Assembly: GCF_037201965.1 (NCBI RefSeq)
Contig: NZ_CP147518.1
Coordinates: 3,217,001 to 3,281,000, forward strand
Direction: 5' to 3'
From: Spirosoma sp. SC4-14
GTDB lineage: Bacteria; Bacteroidota; Bacteroidia; Cytophagales; Spirosomataceae
Length of the DNA: 64,000 bases
Positions 26,721-35,056 of the stretch are shown piece after piece; the stretch's first letter is position 1; every line of letters begins with the position of its first letter. The translations under genes and the position numbers were made by a program. The notes beneath the pieces are model-generated. The model saw nothing but the letters and a program-made list of their open reading frames with translations, was not told the DNA's origin and did not search any database.

Positions 26721-27816
26721 GGTACCAAACAGTCTAATGATCTTAAATCCTTCATTTCCAGATTTATGGCCAGTTCCGTCGACACCCTATGAAGCCGAAG
26801 CGCTGGCTTTTTGTCAGGCGTGGCAACGTGGTAAGGCTACGTTTGTGCTTCAGACATCAGGCTCTACCGGTACGCCCAAATCCATTATACTGACGCGCAG
26901 CCAGATGCAGGCCAGTGCTCAACTCACCGCCAATACACTAGGCTTACGAGCAGGCGATAAGGCTTTGGTTTGCCTGAATATCCGTTATGTTGCCGGAATA
27001 ATGATGCTGGTTCGGGGGCTGGAAATTGGTATGGAAATGACTATTGTCGAGCCATCGGGCAATCCACTGACGGCATTTGACCCTGCCGATACACACTTTG
27101 AGTTTATGGCTGTTGTGCCTTTGCAACTACAGTCGATTCTGGAGAACACTCCCGAAAAGGTGCCTATTCTCTCTGGCATGAAAGCCATTCTGGTAGGAGG
27201 GGCGGCTACCAGCCCGGCGCTGGAGCAGGCATTACAGGTAATTAACGCCCCCGTTTTTTCAACCTACGGCATGACCGAGACAGTATCGCATATTGCCTTG
27301 CGACGGCTGAATGGGCCAGGCCGAAGCGATGCATTCAGGGCATTGGATGGTGTTGTGCTGGGTACCGATGAGCGGGGATGTCTGACGATTTTGGCGGCTG
27401 CTACCAATTTTGAGTTGATCCAGACAAACGATGTCGTAGAGCTACTGGACACGGACAATCCCCAACGATTTCGGTTACTGGGCCGGGCCGACACCGTCAT
27501 AAACAGTGGTGGGGTGAAAGTTCAGCCCGAGCAGGTCGAGCAGATTGTGCAGCAAACACTGGCGCAACAATTGGCTCCTCAATCGGTTCCCCGGTTGTTT
27601 ATTGCAGGCATCCCCGATGAGCGGTTAGGTCAGAAAGTAGTTCTGGTGATTGAGCAAAAAACAATTCCGGAGAGCCAGTTTGAAACGGTTCGGATGGCCG
27701 TTGGGAAAGCGCTTGGGGCTTATGCCGCACCAAAGCAGATGCTGGTAGTGAATGCATTTGCCGAAACGCCAACCGGCAAAATTGACCGCAATACCACAAT
27801 GGCACAAATCCGTTAA
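26719..27816 (+). CDS. menE: o-Succinylbenzoate--CoA ligase (short Bacteroidota form)
   Basis: Adenylate-forming enzyme that activates o-succinylbenzoate with ATP and CoA for MenB. Marks are the phosphate loop TSGSTGTPKS near residue 50, the STYGMTETVSHIA motif near 185, the hinge-side GRADTVINSGGVKV, and the C-terminal catalytic Lys in ETPTGKIDRN. At about 365 residues it is shorter than proteobacterial MenE because the N-terminal subdomain is trimmed, as usual in Bacteroidota. The first ATG lies at the edge of a dispersed repeat, so the ATG at 26737 (MILNPSFPDLW) may be the true start. Confidence 0.9.
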   Translation: MVPNSLMILNPSFPDLWPVPSTPYEAEALAFCQAWQRGKATFVLQTSGSTGTPKSIILTRSQMQASAQLTANTLGLRAGDKALVCLNIRYVAGIMMLVRGLEIGMEMTIVEPSGNPLTAFDPADTHFEFMAVVPLQLQSILENTPEKVPILSGMKAILVGGAATSPALEQALQVINAPVFSTYGMTETVSHIALRRLNGPGRSDAFRALDGVVLGTDERGCLTILAAATNFELIQTNDVVELLDTDNPQRFRLLGRADTVINSGGVKVQPEQVEQIVQQTLAQQLAPQSVPRLFIAGIPDERLGQKVVLVIEQKTIPESQFETVRMAVGKALGAYAAPKQMLVVNAFAETPTGKIDRNTTMAQIR

Positions 27817-27848
27817 CTTTGGGCGCAGTTGCCCCGATCATAAGATGT

Positions 27849-28595
27849 ATGTCGTTTAATCAGCTTCAAATTCGTTTTCAGACCGCCCGGTCGTTACCAG
27901 CACCCTATGCTTATTTTTATACGTTACGACTAAAGCCTCTTGGGGGCAATGGTGTTCAGGTCGATCTGGCTATAACCTATCCTGATCGTGACGATATTGA
28001 CGATGATGAACTGATTGCGGAAGGCTACACCCGCGACGATGATTTTCAATGGGCCGGGCAATTGCCTAAGCCCTGGTTGCAGGCTATTGACGAACTGGTG
28101 GCGAAAACAGCAGTTGAACCATTGAATGAAGATGGTCTGGACGAGGATGACGAATTTTGGGAGATTGCACTCGAAAGTAAGCCACTAGGGCTGAGGAAAG
28201 GGCAGCCTGCCAATTCGGATAGCTGGCAATACCTGACCCAGGAACTCATTCAGGCGGCTTATGAAGCCATTGGTCGCGAACGACCTTTTGAACTGATCTA
28301 TCTTGACACTTCGGCGAAACAGGGTGAGCTGGAACTCCATTTGGTAGCCTCGTTCGCAGATCGGACGGTTCGGGTAACTACGGTGCAGAACCGGCACGAA
28401 CAAACCCGAACATTGCCATGGGCAACGCTCCAGCAAACAATGGCGGAGGTATATAATCATGATTACGATCCAGACGAAGCGCTGCAAAAACGCCCACGAC
28501 GAGATGGGCAGTGGCTTAATTTAGGTAGCGAAGAGTGGTATAACATTACCGAATTCCCTGCGCTATCGAGGCTGTTTCAAAAACTGTCCAGATAA
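27849..28595 (+). CDS. Conserved hypothetical protein, acidic
   Basis: A soluble protein of about 248 residues that follows menE by 32 bases and may share its transcript. It has acidic runs (DRDDIDDDELI, EDGLDEDDEFWEI), two long helices around WQYLTQELIQAAYEAI and WATLQQTMAEVY, and a closing segment WLNLGSEEWYNITEF. No known motif, signal or membrane segment. I cannot assign a role. A TTG ten codons upstream is in frame, but the ATG gives the natural start. Confidence 0.65.
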   Translation: MSFNQLQIRFQTARSLPAPYAYFYTLRLKPLGGNGVQVDLAITYPDRDDIDDDELIAEGYTRDDDFQWAGQLPKPWLQAIDELVAKTAVEPLNEDGLDEDDEFWEIALESKPLGLRKGQPANSDSWQYLTQELIQAAYEAIGRERPFELIYLDTSAKQGELELHLVASFADRTVRVTTVQNRHEQTRTLPWATLQQTMAEVYNHDYDPDEALQKRPRRDGQWLNLGSEEWYNITEFPALSRLFQKLSR

Positions 28596-28654
28596 GCCAT
28601 AGAGTACTATGAAGAGAAGAATAGCGTTAGCCATATCGAATCGGGAACAGTAAA

Positions 28655-28734
28655 AACGTAATTTCCGGGCGATTTTCCGCTGAACAGGAGCAGGCTCCTT
28701 ATCTACCGAAAAATTCTATCCCGGAAATTACGTT
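28655..28734. other. Structured intergenic element with nested inverted repeats
   Basis: Outer arms aacgtaatttccggg and its exact complement are 15 bases long and 50 bases apart. Inside are a small hairpin (aggag-cagg-ctcct) and near-complementary attttccg/ccgaaaaat words, so the RNA could fold as a branched stem. It lies between convergent genes and may be a double terminator or a small RNA. Confidence 0.45.
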
Positions 28735-28758
28735 GCTGAAATCTATTACAATACTGTG

Positions 28759-28920
28759 TTAAACACTTCGCCCCTGAATCAGGCGAAGGATGATAGCGAT
28801 GACGGCAATAACGAGCAATACGTGGATTAAACCACCCATTCCAAAACTGTTAAAGCCTAAAAAGCCCAGCAACCAGATAATAATTAACACCACAGCGATG
28901 GTGTACAGCAGATTTCCCAT
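28759..28920 (-). CDS. Tiny membrane protein (Lmo0937 family)
   Basis: A 53-residue protein with two hydrophobic helices joined by FNSFGMGGLIH: first GNLLYTIAVVLIIIWLLGFLG, then HVLLVIAVIAIILRLIQG. This two-helix pattern, including the WLLGF and GLIHVLLVIAVI words, is the Lmo0937 family, common in Bacteroidota and often stress-induced, with no known activity. A frame extension to 28977 exists, but the ATG at 28920 matches family starts. Confidence 0.85.
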   Translation of the reverse strand: MGNLLYTIAVVLIIIWLLGFLGFNSFGMGGLIHVLLVIAVIAIILRLIQGRSV

Positions 28921-29087
28921 GATAAAGAAGCTTAAGTTTAGTTGAGTAATTAGTACATGAACTAAACTTCGTTCCACCGGAAGTGATTAAAAACCTGAGC
29001 AAGCGGTACATTGAAAACATACTGGCTTTAGGCGATACTTGGTTTTTAATATTCAGATAATGAGTAAGTTGTGCCGTATGGTGGATA

Positions 29088-29846
29088 TCAGAAGACCTGA
29101 GTTTTACCCGTTCGATAAGGAGCAAGTTGCAGCGAGTCGGTGGGTAGTTCAGTAATCAGGTAGTCGATTTGTTGCAGATCGGCTACTTTCATTCGCATCA
29201 CGCTGTTCATTTTCTCCGATATGGCCAGAACGGCCACTTTCTGGGCCGCCCGAATCATGGCTTTTTTAGCCTGAACCGTCTCCCAGTCCGAATCGGTAAG
29301 CCCTTCTTTGGGGTCGATTGCATTTGTGCCCATAATGCACAGATCGACTTTCAACTCTGACAATCGCTGGTAAACTTCGCCACCTACACTCATCTGGCTA
29401 TAGCGCGAAATCTGGCCACCGATCATAATAATCTCCAGATTGGGTTTGTCGAGCAGTTCAACGGCCGTCAATGGATTCACCGTAATAAACGTCGCTTTGA
29501 GGTCGGCAGGAATCATTTTTATAAACTCCCGGATGGTGGTGCCACCACCCATCAGAATTAGCATACCGTCGTGGAGGAGGGTTAGAGCTTTCTCGGCAAT
29601 TGCAATTTTGCTCTGATGGGCATACGTTTCCTGCAATTGCGACGAGTGATGATAGGCCTTTGACATGGCGCCCCCCCGAATTTTAATCAACTTTCCTTCA
29701 TCCGATAAGTCGTTGATGTCGCGTCGAACGGTATCTTCCGAAACGTTGAGTACGGCAGCCAGGTCTGTCAGGCTCATTCGTGTATGAAGGCTTACCTGCT
29801 TTATAATCAATTCTTTACGCTCGTCTTTTAAAAAGGCAATTGACAT
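29088..29846 (-). CDS. DeoR/GlpR-family transcriptional regulator
   Basis: A 252-residue sugar-responsive repressor. The N-terminal winged HTH reads FLKDERKELIIKQV...MSLTDLAAVLNVSEDTVRRDINDL, the family signature with its invariant TVRRD. The C-terminal DeoRC sensor domain follows from about residue 75 with GGGTTIREF (phosphate loop) and MGTNAIDPKEGLTDSD, normal for binding a phosphorylated sugar. It faces away from the SusC gene across a gap rich in TGCAAA half-sites, so it probably controls the sugar/amino-sugar locus. The frame runs upstream to 30017, but residues before the ATG at 29846 are not family-like. Confidence 0.93.
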   Translation of the reverse strand: MSIAFLKDERKELIIKQVSLHTRMSLTDLAAVLNVSEDTVRRDINDLSDEGKLIKIRGGAMSKAYHHSSQLQETYAHQSKIAIAEKALTLLHDGMLILMGGGTTIREFIKMIPADLKATFITVNPLTAVELLDKPNLEIIMIGGQISRYSQMSVGGEVYQRLSELKVDLCIMGTNAIDPKEGLTDSDWETVQAKKAMIRAAQKVAVLAISEKMNSVMRMKVADLQQIDYLITELPTDSLQLAPYRTGKTQVF

Positions 29847-30007
29847 AGAGGGATACAGAGATCGGTTATTCGACGTAAAAGCAAAAATAGAGCTAAATCT
29901 TACCCATTTACAGCATTTATCCGGACTGGTCGAAAAAAAAGCGCAATCTATCCTGGGTGAATTTGCATAATTTTCATTATTGCTATATAAAACATAGGTA
30001 AAACGTA

Positions 30008-30043
30008 CTTTTTGCATACAAAGACGCTATTTCATGCAAAAAG
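30008..30043. promoter_or_regulatory. Inverted TTTTTGCAT/ATGCAAAAA site, candidate operator
   Basis: Ten-base arms ctttttgcat (30008-30017) and atgcaaaaag (30034-30043) are exact inverted copies separated by 16 bases. It lies in the 335-base gap between the DeoR-type regulator and SusC, on the regulator side. Confidence 0.5.
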
Positions 30044-30087
30044 GTAAAATTTTATTTGTAATAAATTCTTTATCTCCACTATATTGC

Positions 30088-30127
30088 GCAAAATTTGCAG
30101 ATAAACTTTGCAAAAATTGCAGACAAA
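30088..30127. promoter_or_regulatory. Two direct repeats 22 bases apart upstream of SusC, candidate operator
   Basis: GCAAAATTTGCAGATAAA (30088-30105) and GCAAAAATTGCAGACAAA (30110-30127) match at 16 of 18 positions and are spaced two helical turns apart. They share the TGCAAA half-site with the inverted repeat further upstream, and lie 55-94 bases before the SusC ATG. Binding by the neighbouring DeoR-type protein is inference. No other gene lies in this gap. Confidence 0.5.
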
Positions 30128-30181
30128 AGTCTCTTTTCCCGTTTTTTAACCTCTCTAGTCTAAACGTAAAGTGGCATCTCT

Positions 30182-33100
30182 ATGAACTACACGCTACTAC
30201 CCTGGCAGGCTCGCTGGAGCACGCTTTTAACGGTACTGCTGCTGTTGAGTGCGTCCGCGCTGGCGCAGTCAATTTCTGGCAAAGTGACCAATGCGGCCGA
30301 TGGTGCGCTGCTACCCGGTGTTACAATTGTTGAGAAAGGATCAACCAAAGGCACCGTAACCGATGGCGAAGGCAAGTATACGCTCCGGTTGTCGAAACCA
30401 GATGCAACGGTAATTTTCTCCTATATTGGTTTTGTTGCCCAGGAGGTGAATGCCGCTGGCCGTTCGGTTGTTGATGTTTCGCTGAAAGAAGACGCCACGC
30501 AACTGGGTGAAGTTGTTGTGACGGCACTAGGTATCGCCAAAGACAAAAAAGCACTGGCCTATGCCGTAACGGAAGTAAAAGGCTCCGAATTTACGCAGGC
30601 ACGCGAAAACAACGTAGCCAACGCACTGTCGGGAAAAATTGCCGGTGTTAACGCAACAGGACTATCGACCGGGCCGGGTGGTTCGAGTCGGATTGTTATT
30701 CGGGGAAATGGATCGCTGACGGGCGATAACCAGCCACTGTATGTGATCAATGGGATGCCCATCGATAACACAGTGCCCGGTGGAAGCGCAACAACCAATG
30801 GGGGGCAGGGTAACGTAGACCGTGGTGACGGTATTGCCGGAATTAACCCCGATGATATTGAGTCGATCAGTGTGCTGAAAGGAGGAACGGCGGCTGCTCT
30901 GTATGGGTCGCGGGCAGCCAATGGAGTTATTCTGATTACTACCAAAAAAGGCAAAGCACAACGGGGTGTCGGGGTGGAATTCAACTCGACCTTTACGATG
31001 GAAAATGCCGCGGTGTTTCCCGATTGGCAGTATGAATACGGTCAGGGCGATGGAGCGGCCAAACCAACAACACAGGCGCAGGGAATTGCCTGGGGGCGTC
31101 GGTCGTGGGGCGCTAAAATTGACGGTTCAGATTTTGTGGCGGCCGATGGGAAAACCCATCCCTATGTAGCCCAGAAAAACAACATCAAGAATTTCTACCA
31201 AACCGGTAAAACATTCACGAATACGCTGGCATTTACGGGTGGTAATGAGAAAGTTAACTATCGGTTCTCATTGGCCGATCTGGATGCTAAAGGGATTCTG
31301 CCTACCAACACCTACAACCGTAAAACGGGGAATCTGAACCTCAGCGGAGCGTTTGGCGAACGGGTTTCTATTGAAGCACTGGCCCAGTATACGCTGGAAA
31401 CCGGACACAACAAAACTGGTGCGGGCGATGCTCTTGGAAATCCGAACTGGACACCCTATATGATTGGGAACACCTCCGATATTCGGTGGTTGAGCCCCGG
31501 CTACGATGCCAATGGCAATGAGATAGCCTGGAATGATGCCGATATTGCCTCCAATAGCTATTTCGTCGTGAATAAATATAAGCAGGACGATAGCAAGAAT
31601 CGATTCATTGGTCAGGTAGGAATGACCTATAAAATCCTGAAAAACCTGTCTGTAAAGGGAACGGTTAGCCGGGATTTTTACAACTACAACTATAAATACA
31701 TTCTGCCAACAGGCACCCGTTATATCCCGAATGGGCAATTTACGCAATTGAAAACCGACGTGAGCGAAACCAATATGATGCTCACGGCAAACTACAATGT
31801 AACCGTTGGGCATTTTGGGTTGTCGGCGCTGGCCGGGATGAACCGTCGGGATTTCCGCTACAACCAGCTAACCACCTCGGGGCAGACATTTATTATTCCG
31901 TATTTCTACAGTTCTACCAACCTTGCTACCGTAAGCACGGTGCCGTTGAACCAGCAAACCCGAACAAACTCGGCATTCGGGTCGGTCGATCTTGATTATA
32001 AAGGCGTTGCCTTTCTGACCATGACTGGTCGTCAGGATTGGTTCTCAACGCTAAGTCCGAAGAATAATACCATTTTCTACCCATCCGTTGGAGGAAGCTT
32101 CGTGCTGTCGCAGGCGCTTCAATTGCCTCGCGTAATCGATTATGCAAAGGTGCGTGCATCGTGGGCGCAGGTAGGGGGCGCAACTCCCGATCCGTACGTA
32201 ATCAATCTAACCTATTCGATGGTGCCCAGTTCGGGGCAGCCGCTCCAGAACGTAACCAGCAATGCCATTACGAATGCTGGTCTGAAACCACTAACCTCTA
32301 CCACGTTTGAAGTGGGTGTTGATCTTCAGTTTTTTAACAAGAAACTTGGTCTGGATCTGACCTACTACAATCGTGCCACCACCAACGATATTGTACAGAC
32401 CAGCATATCGCCCACGTCGGGTTATAATTCGGTGTATCTGAACGTAGGTAAACTCAACAACCGGGGAGTTGAAGCGCTGGTGACGCTCAATCCGGTCAGA
32501 ACATCAAACTTTGGCTGGAACGTAAGTTATAACGTAGCCTACAACGACAGTAAAGTACTGAAGCTGGCCGATGGCATCAACTCCATGCAGATGGCCACCT
32601 CGGTGGGGAACTGGGCCTACATTAACTCCATTGAGGGACGACCATACGGAACCATCGTCGGTACAACCCGCGTTCGCGATGCCAACGGCAACATCGTATA
32701 TGATCCAACAACGGGTTTTGCCGTGAAATCGCCACTTCAGGAGCTTGGGCGGGGTGTTCCTCCACTAACGATGGGCCTGACCAACGAATTTCATTACAAA
32801 AACTTCTCGCTCAATATCCTGCTCGATGGTAAGTTCGGCAACAAGGTCTTCTCGGTAATGGAGGTGTATGCCAACCGGATGGGTAAACTGAAGCGGACGC
32901 TGGACGGTCGCGAAAATGGTCTTACCGTAACGGGCGTAACGGCCAAAGGCGATGCGTATACCAACACCATTGCCAAAGAAAATCTGCGGAACTATTACGA
33001 CAACGATAAAAACTACACCGATCTGTTTTTGCACGATGGTAGTTTCGTGAAGCTGCGCCAGGTTATTTTCAGTTACAACATTCCGGTTAGCACGCTTAAA

Positions 33101-33280
33101 GTTGTGCGGATCCAATCGGCAACCATTTCGTTTGTGTCGCGTAATCTGCTGACACTGTATAAGCAAACCGACAATTTCGATCCAGAGCAGAGCTTCACCA
33201 ACAGCTCAAACCAGGGTTTCGAATCGTTAGGATTGCCCCGCACCAGAAGTTATGGTCTGAACCTCATCGTAAAATTCTAA
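30182..33280 (+). CDS. SusC/RagA-family TonB-linked outer membrane protein
   Basis: Outer-membrane channel that takes up oligomers bound by its SusD partner, powered by TonB. Signal peptide ends near ALAQ (residue 29); a carboxypeptidase-D-like (DUF4480) domain follows with SGKVTNAADGALLPGV and GTVTDGEGKYTL; then the plug domain with the SusC signature GEVVVTALGI and PLYVINGMPIDN; and a beta-barrel to the C-terminal aromatic-ended strand YGLNLIVKF. The 1032-residue length is typical. It sits directly upstream of susD and begins the locus. Confidence 0.97.
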   Translation: MNYTLLPWQARWSTLLTVLLLLSASALAQSISGKVTNAADGALLPGVTIVEKGSTKGTVTDGEGKYTLRLSKPDATVIFSYIGFVAQEVNAAGRSVVDVSLKEDATQLGEVVVTALGIAKDKKALAYAVTEVKGSEFTQARENNVANALSGKIAGVNATGLSTGPGGSSRIVIRGNGSLTGDNQPLYVINGMPIDNTVPGGSATTNGGQGNVDRGDGIAGINPDDIESISVLKGGTAAALYGSRAANGVILITTKKGKAQRGVGVEFNSTFTMENAAVFPDWQYEYGQGDGAAKPTTQAQGIAWGRRSWGAKIDGSDFVAADGKTHPYVAQKNNIKNFYQTGKTFTNTLAFTGGNEKVNYRFSLADLDAKGILPTNTYNRKTGNLNLSGAFGERVSIEALAQYTLETGHNKTGAGDALGNPNWTPYMIGNTSDIRWLSPGYDANGNEIAWNDADIASNSYFVVNKYKQDDSKNRFIGQVGMTYKILKNLSVKGTVSRDFYNYNYKYILPTGTRYIPNGQFTQLKTDVSETNMMLTANYNVTVGHFGLSALAGMNRRDFRYNQLTTSGQTFIIPYFYSSTNLATVSTVPLNQQTRTNSAFGSVDLDYKGVAFLTMTGRQDWFSTLSPKNNTIFYPSVGGSFVLSQALQLPRVIDYAKVRASWAQVGGATPDPYVINLTYSMVPSSGQPLQNVTSNAITNAGLKPLTSTTFEVGVDLQFFNKKLGLDLTYYNRATTNDIVQTSISPTSGYNSVYLNVGKLNNRGVEALVTLNPVRTSNFGWNVSYNVAYNDSKVLKLADGINSMQMATSVGNWAYINSIEGRPYGTIVGTTRVRDANGNIVYDPTTGFAVKSPLQELGRGVPPLTMGLTNEFHYKNFSLNILLDGKFGNKVFSVMEVYANRMGKLKRTLDGRENGLTVTGVTAKGDAYTNTIAKENLRNYYDNDKNYTDLFLHDGSFVKLRQVIFSYNIPVSTLKVVRIQSATISFVSRNLLTLYKQTDNFDPEQSFTNSSNQGFESLGLPRTRSYGLNLIVKF

Positions 33281-33289
33281 AAGACAGCC

Positions 33290-34810
33290 ATGAAAAACCG
33301 TTTCAAACTAATTACCTATTGTCTGGCGGCTCTTTGTACGCTACAGAGTTGCGATAAAGGCCTAGAAGAAATAAACAGTAACCCCGATGCCTCCAGCACC
33401 ATCAGCCCCGATTTTGTATTCACCAAGGCGCAGTATGATGCCGTTGGCAACATAATTACGGGCTTGCAGGGAACCATGCAGTATACGACCAGCTACAACG
33501 ATGTAGCCAGTTGGGGTTCCAAATACATTTTCAACCAGGGCACCGCTCCCTATACCGTGTTTAGTAACGCGTACCCCAACGAGATCAACGAAATAGGCGA
33601 AGTGATTCGGGGGCTGGAAAAAGATCCGGCGCTGGTAAATAAACTGGCTATTGCTAAAATATGGCGGGTCTATGCGTTTTCGAAAATAACCGATCTCTAC
33701 GGCGATATTCCGTATTCGCAGGCTGCACTGGGCTACACGCAGAGTTTGTTTAAACCAGCGTATGATCCGCAGAAAGACATCTACGCCGATTTGCTGGGCG
33801 AGCTGGAAAAAGCCATTGCGTTGTTCGATGCTACAAAATCGACCTTTGGTGCTGCGGATTTAATTTATGCTGGCGACATTACCCGCTGGAAAAAATTCGC
33901 CTATTCGCTCATGCTTCGGATGGGAATGCGGATGACGAAACCCGACATTGCCCTGGCCGAAACCTGGGTCAAGAAAGCGATTGCCGGGAGTTTGATTGAA
34001 GACGATGCCGACATTGCTAAAATTACCTATATGGCGTCGGGGCAGGTTGTTAACCAGAATCCATTGGCCTACTGGATGCTGAACAGCGACTATCTGAAAG
34101 CCGATGGGATCAGCAATCCGGAAGGTGGAAAATATTACGACACCTTCATTAACTACCTGAAAAAAACCAATGATCCCCGGTTACCGGTACTGTCGGTAGT
34201 ATATGTAAATGGCAAACCCAGCACCGATGTACGTATTCAGAAAGGAATGGCCGCCAACATTCCCAATACAAAGCCTGCTGATTTTGTGACCTATTCGGAG
34301 CCAAACCAGAACACCATTCTGAAACTGAATTCGCCCATGCTGGTGCTAACCAATGCGGAAGTGAATTTCTATCTGGCCGAAGCAGCCCTCCGCGGCTGGT
34401 ATACAGCAAAGCCAGCCGCTACTTTATATGATCTGGGACTGAAGGCGGCAATGCGTCAGTGGTCGTTGTACGGATCTGATGGCGTAATTGCGCAGGCCAC
34501 TATTGATGCATACGCTACGGCCAATGCGCTGGTAACGACCAATACGTTCGAGAAACAACTGGAGCAGCTTTACACCCAGTTTTGGGTGTCTATTTTCCCC
34601 AATTCGCAGGAGGTATTCTTAAACTGGCGTCGCACGGGCTATCCGGCGCTGGTTCCTAACAATTATGTCGGGAACATTACCGGTGGGCAAATTTTCAGGC
34701 GCATGCTTTACCCCGCCACTGAAGAAAACCTGAATAAAGAGAATTATAACAGTGCCGTATCGCGGCAGGGCGATAATACGTTCCTGACCCGTATGTGGCT
34801 GGATAAATAG
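33290..34810 (+). CDS. SusD/RagB-family nutrient-binding lipoprotein
   Basis: Surface lipoprotein that caps the SusC channel and captures ligand. It begins with a lipobox signal ending LQSC (Cys20) and shows the SusD-like_2 layout: tetratricopeptide-type helices with IAKIWRVYAFSKITDLYGDIPYS, LGELEKAIALFDATKS, and RWKKFAYSLMLRMGMRM, then LTNAEVNFYLAEAALRGW near residue 350. The gap from SusC is only 9 bases. Ligand cannot be read directly, but the downstream hexosaminidase and fucosidase point to an amino-sugar glycan. Confidence 0.95.
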   Translation: MKNRFKLITYCLAALCTLQSCDKGLEEINSNPDASSTISPDFVFTKAQYDAVGNIITGLQGTMQYTTSYNDVASWGSKYIFNQGTAPYTVFSNAYPNEINEIGEVIRGLEKDPALVNKLAIAKIWRVYAFSKITDLYGDIPYSQAALGYTQSLFKPAYDPQKDIYADLLGELEKAIALFDATKSTFGAADLIYAGDITRWKKFAYSLMLRMGMRMTKPDIALAETWVKKAIAGSLIEDDADIAKITYMASGQVVNQNPLAYWMLNSDYLKADGISNPEGGKYYDTFINYLKKTNDPRLPVLSVVYVNGKPSTDVRIQKGMAANIPNTKPADFVTYSEPNQNTILKLNSPMLVLTNAEVNFYLAEAALRGWYTAKPAATLYDLGLKAAMRQWSLYGSDGVIAQATIDAYATANALVTTNTFEKQLEQLYTQFWVSIFPNSQEVFLNWRRTGYPALVPNNYVGNITGGQIFRRMLYPATEENLNKENYNSAVSRQGDNTFLTRMWLDK

Positions 34811-34813
34811 TTA

Positions 34814-34863
34814 GTCAGTAGCCAATTGTTATGGGTATATTCTAATGACCGTTGGCTACTGAC
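34814..34863 (+). terminator. Stem-loop after susD
   Basis: Arms gtcagtagccaa and ttggctactgac are exact inverted copies of 12 bases, 26 bases apart, just after the susD stop. There is no T-run, so it may act as an mRNA 3'-end stabiliser or a weak terminator. Confidence 0.5.
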
Positions 34864-34965
34864 AGAAATATAGAACTACCGGTTTAGGTAGCCTAACGGT
34901 CGACAATTTGGTGTAGTAGTGAGCAAAGGAGATTCAAGAGTTTAATACCTTTTCTCATGGATGTG

Positions 34966-35023
34966 ATTGGCTGGGCCGCCCTTGTGCCCAGTCAATTTTT
35001 CCTCAGGAACGGCCTGTTCCTGA
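34966..35023 (+). promoter_or_regulatory. Leader hairpins before the hexosaminidase gene
   Basis: First hairpin: attggctgggc and gcccagtcaat (10 of 11 paired), followed at once by a T-run (atttttcc), like an intrinsic terminator. Second hairpin: tcaggaac-ggcct-gttcctga, 34 bases before the hexosaminidase start. They may attenuate read-through from SusCD to the enzymes. Confidence 0.45.
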
Positions 35024-35056
35024 AGGCAGAAAACACCATCTAAACGCTCTGATTGA

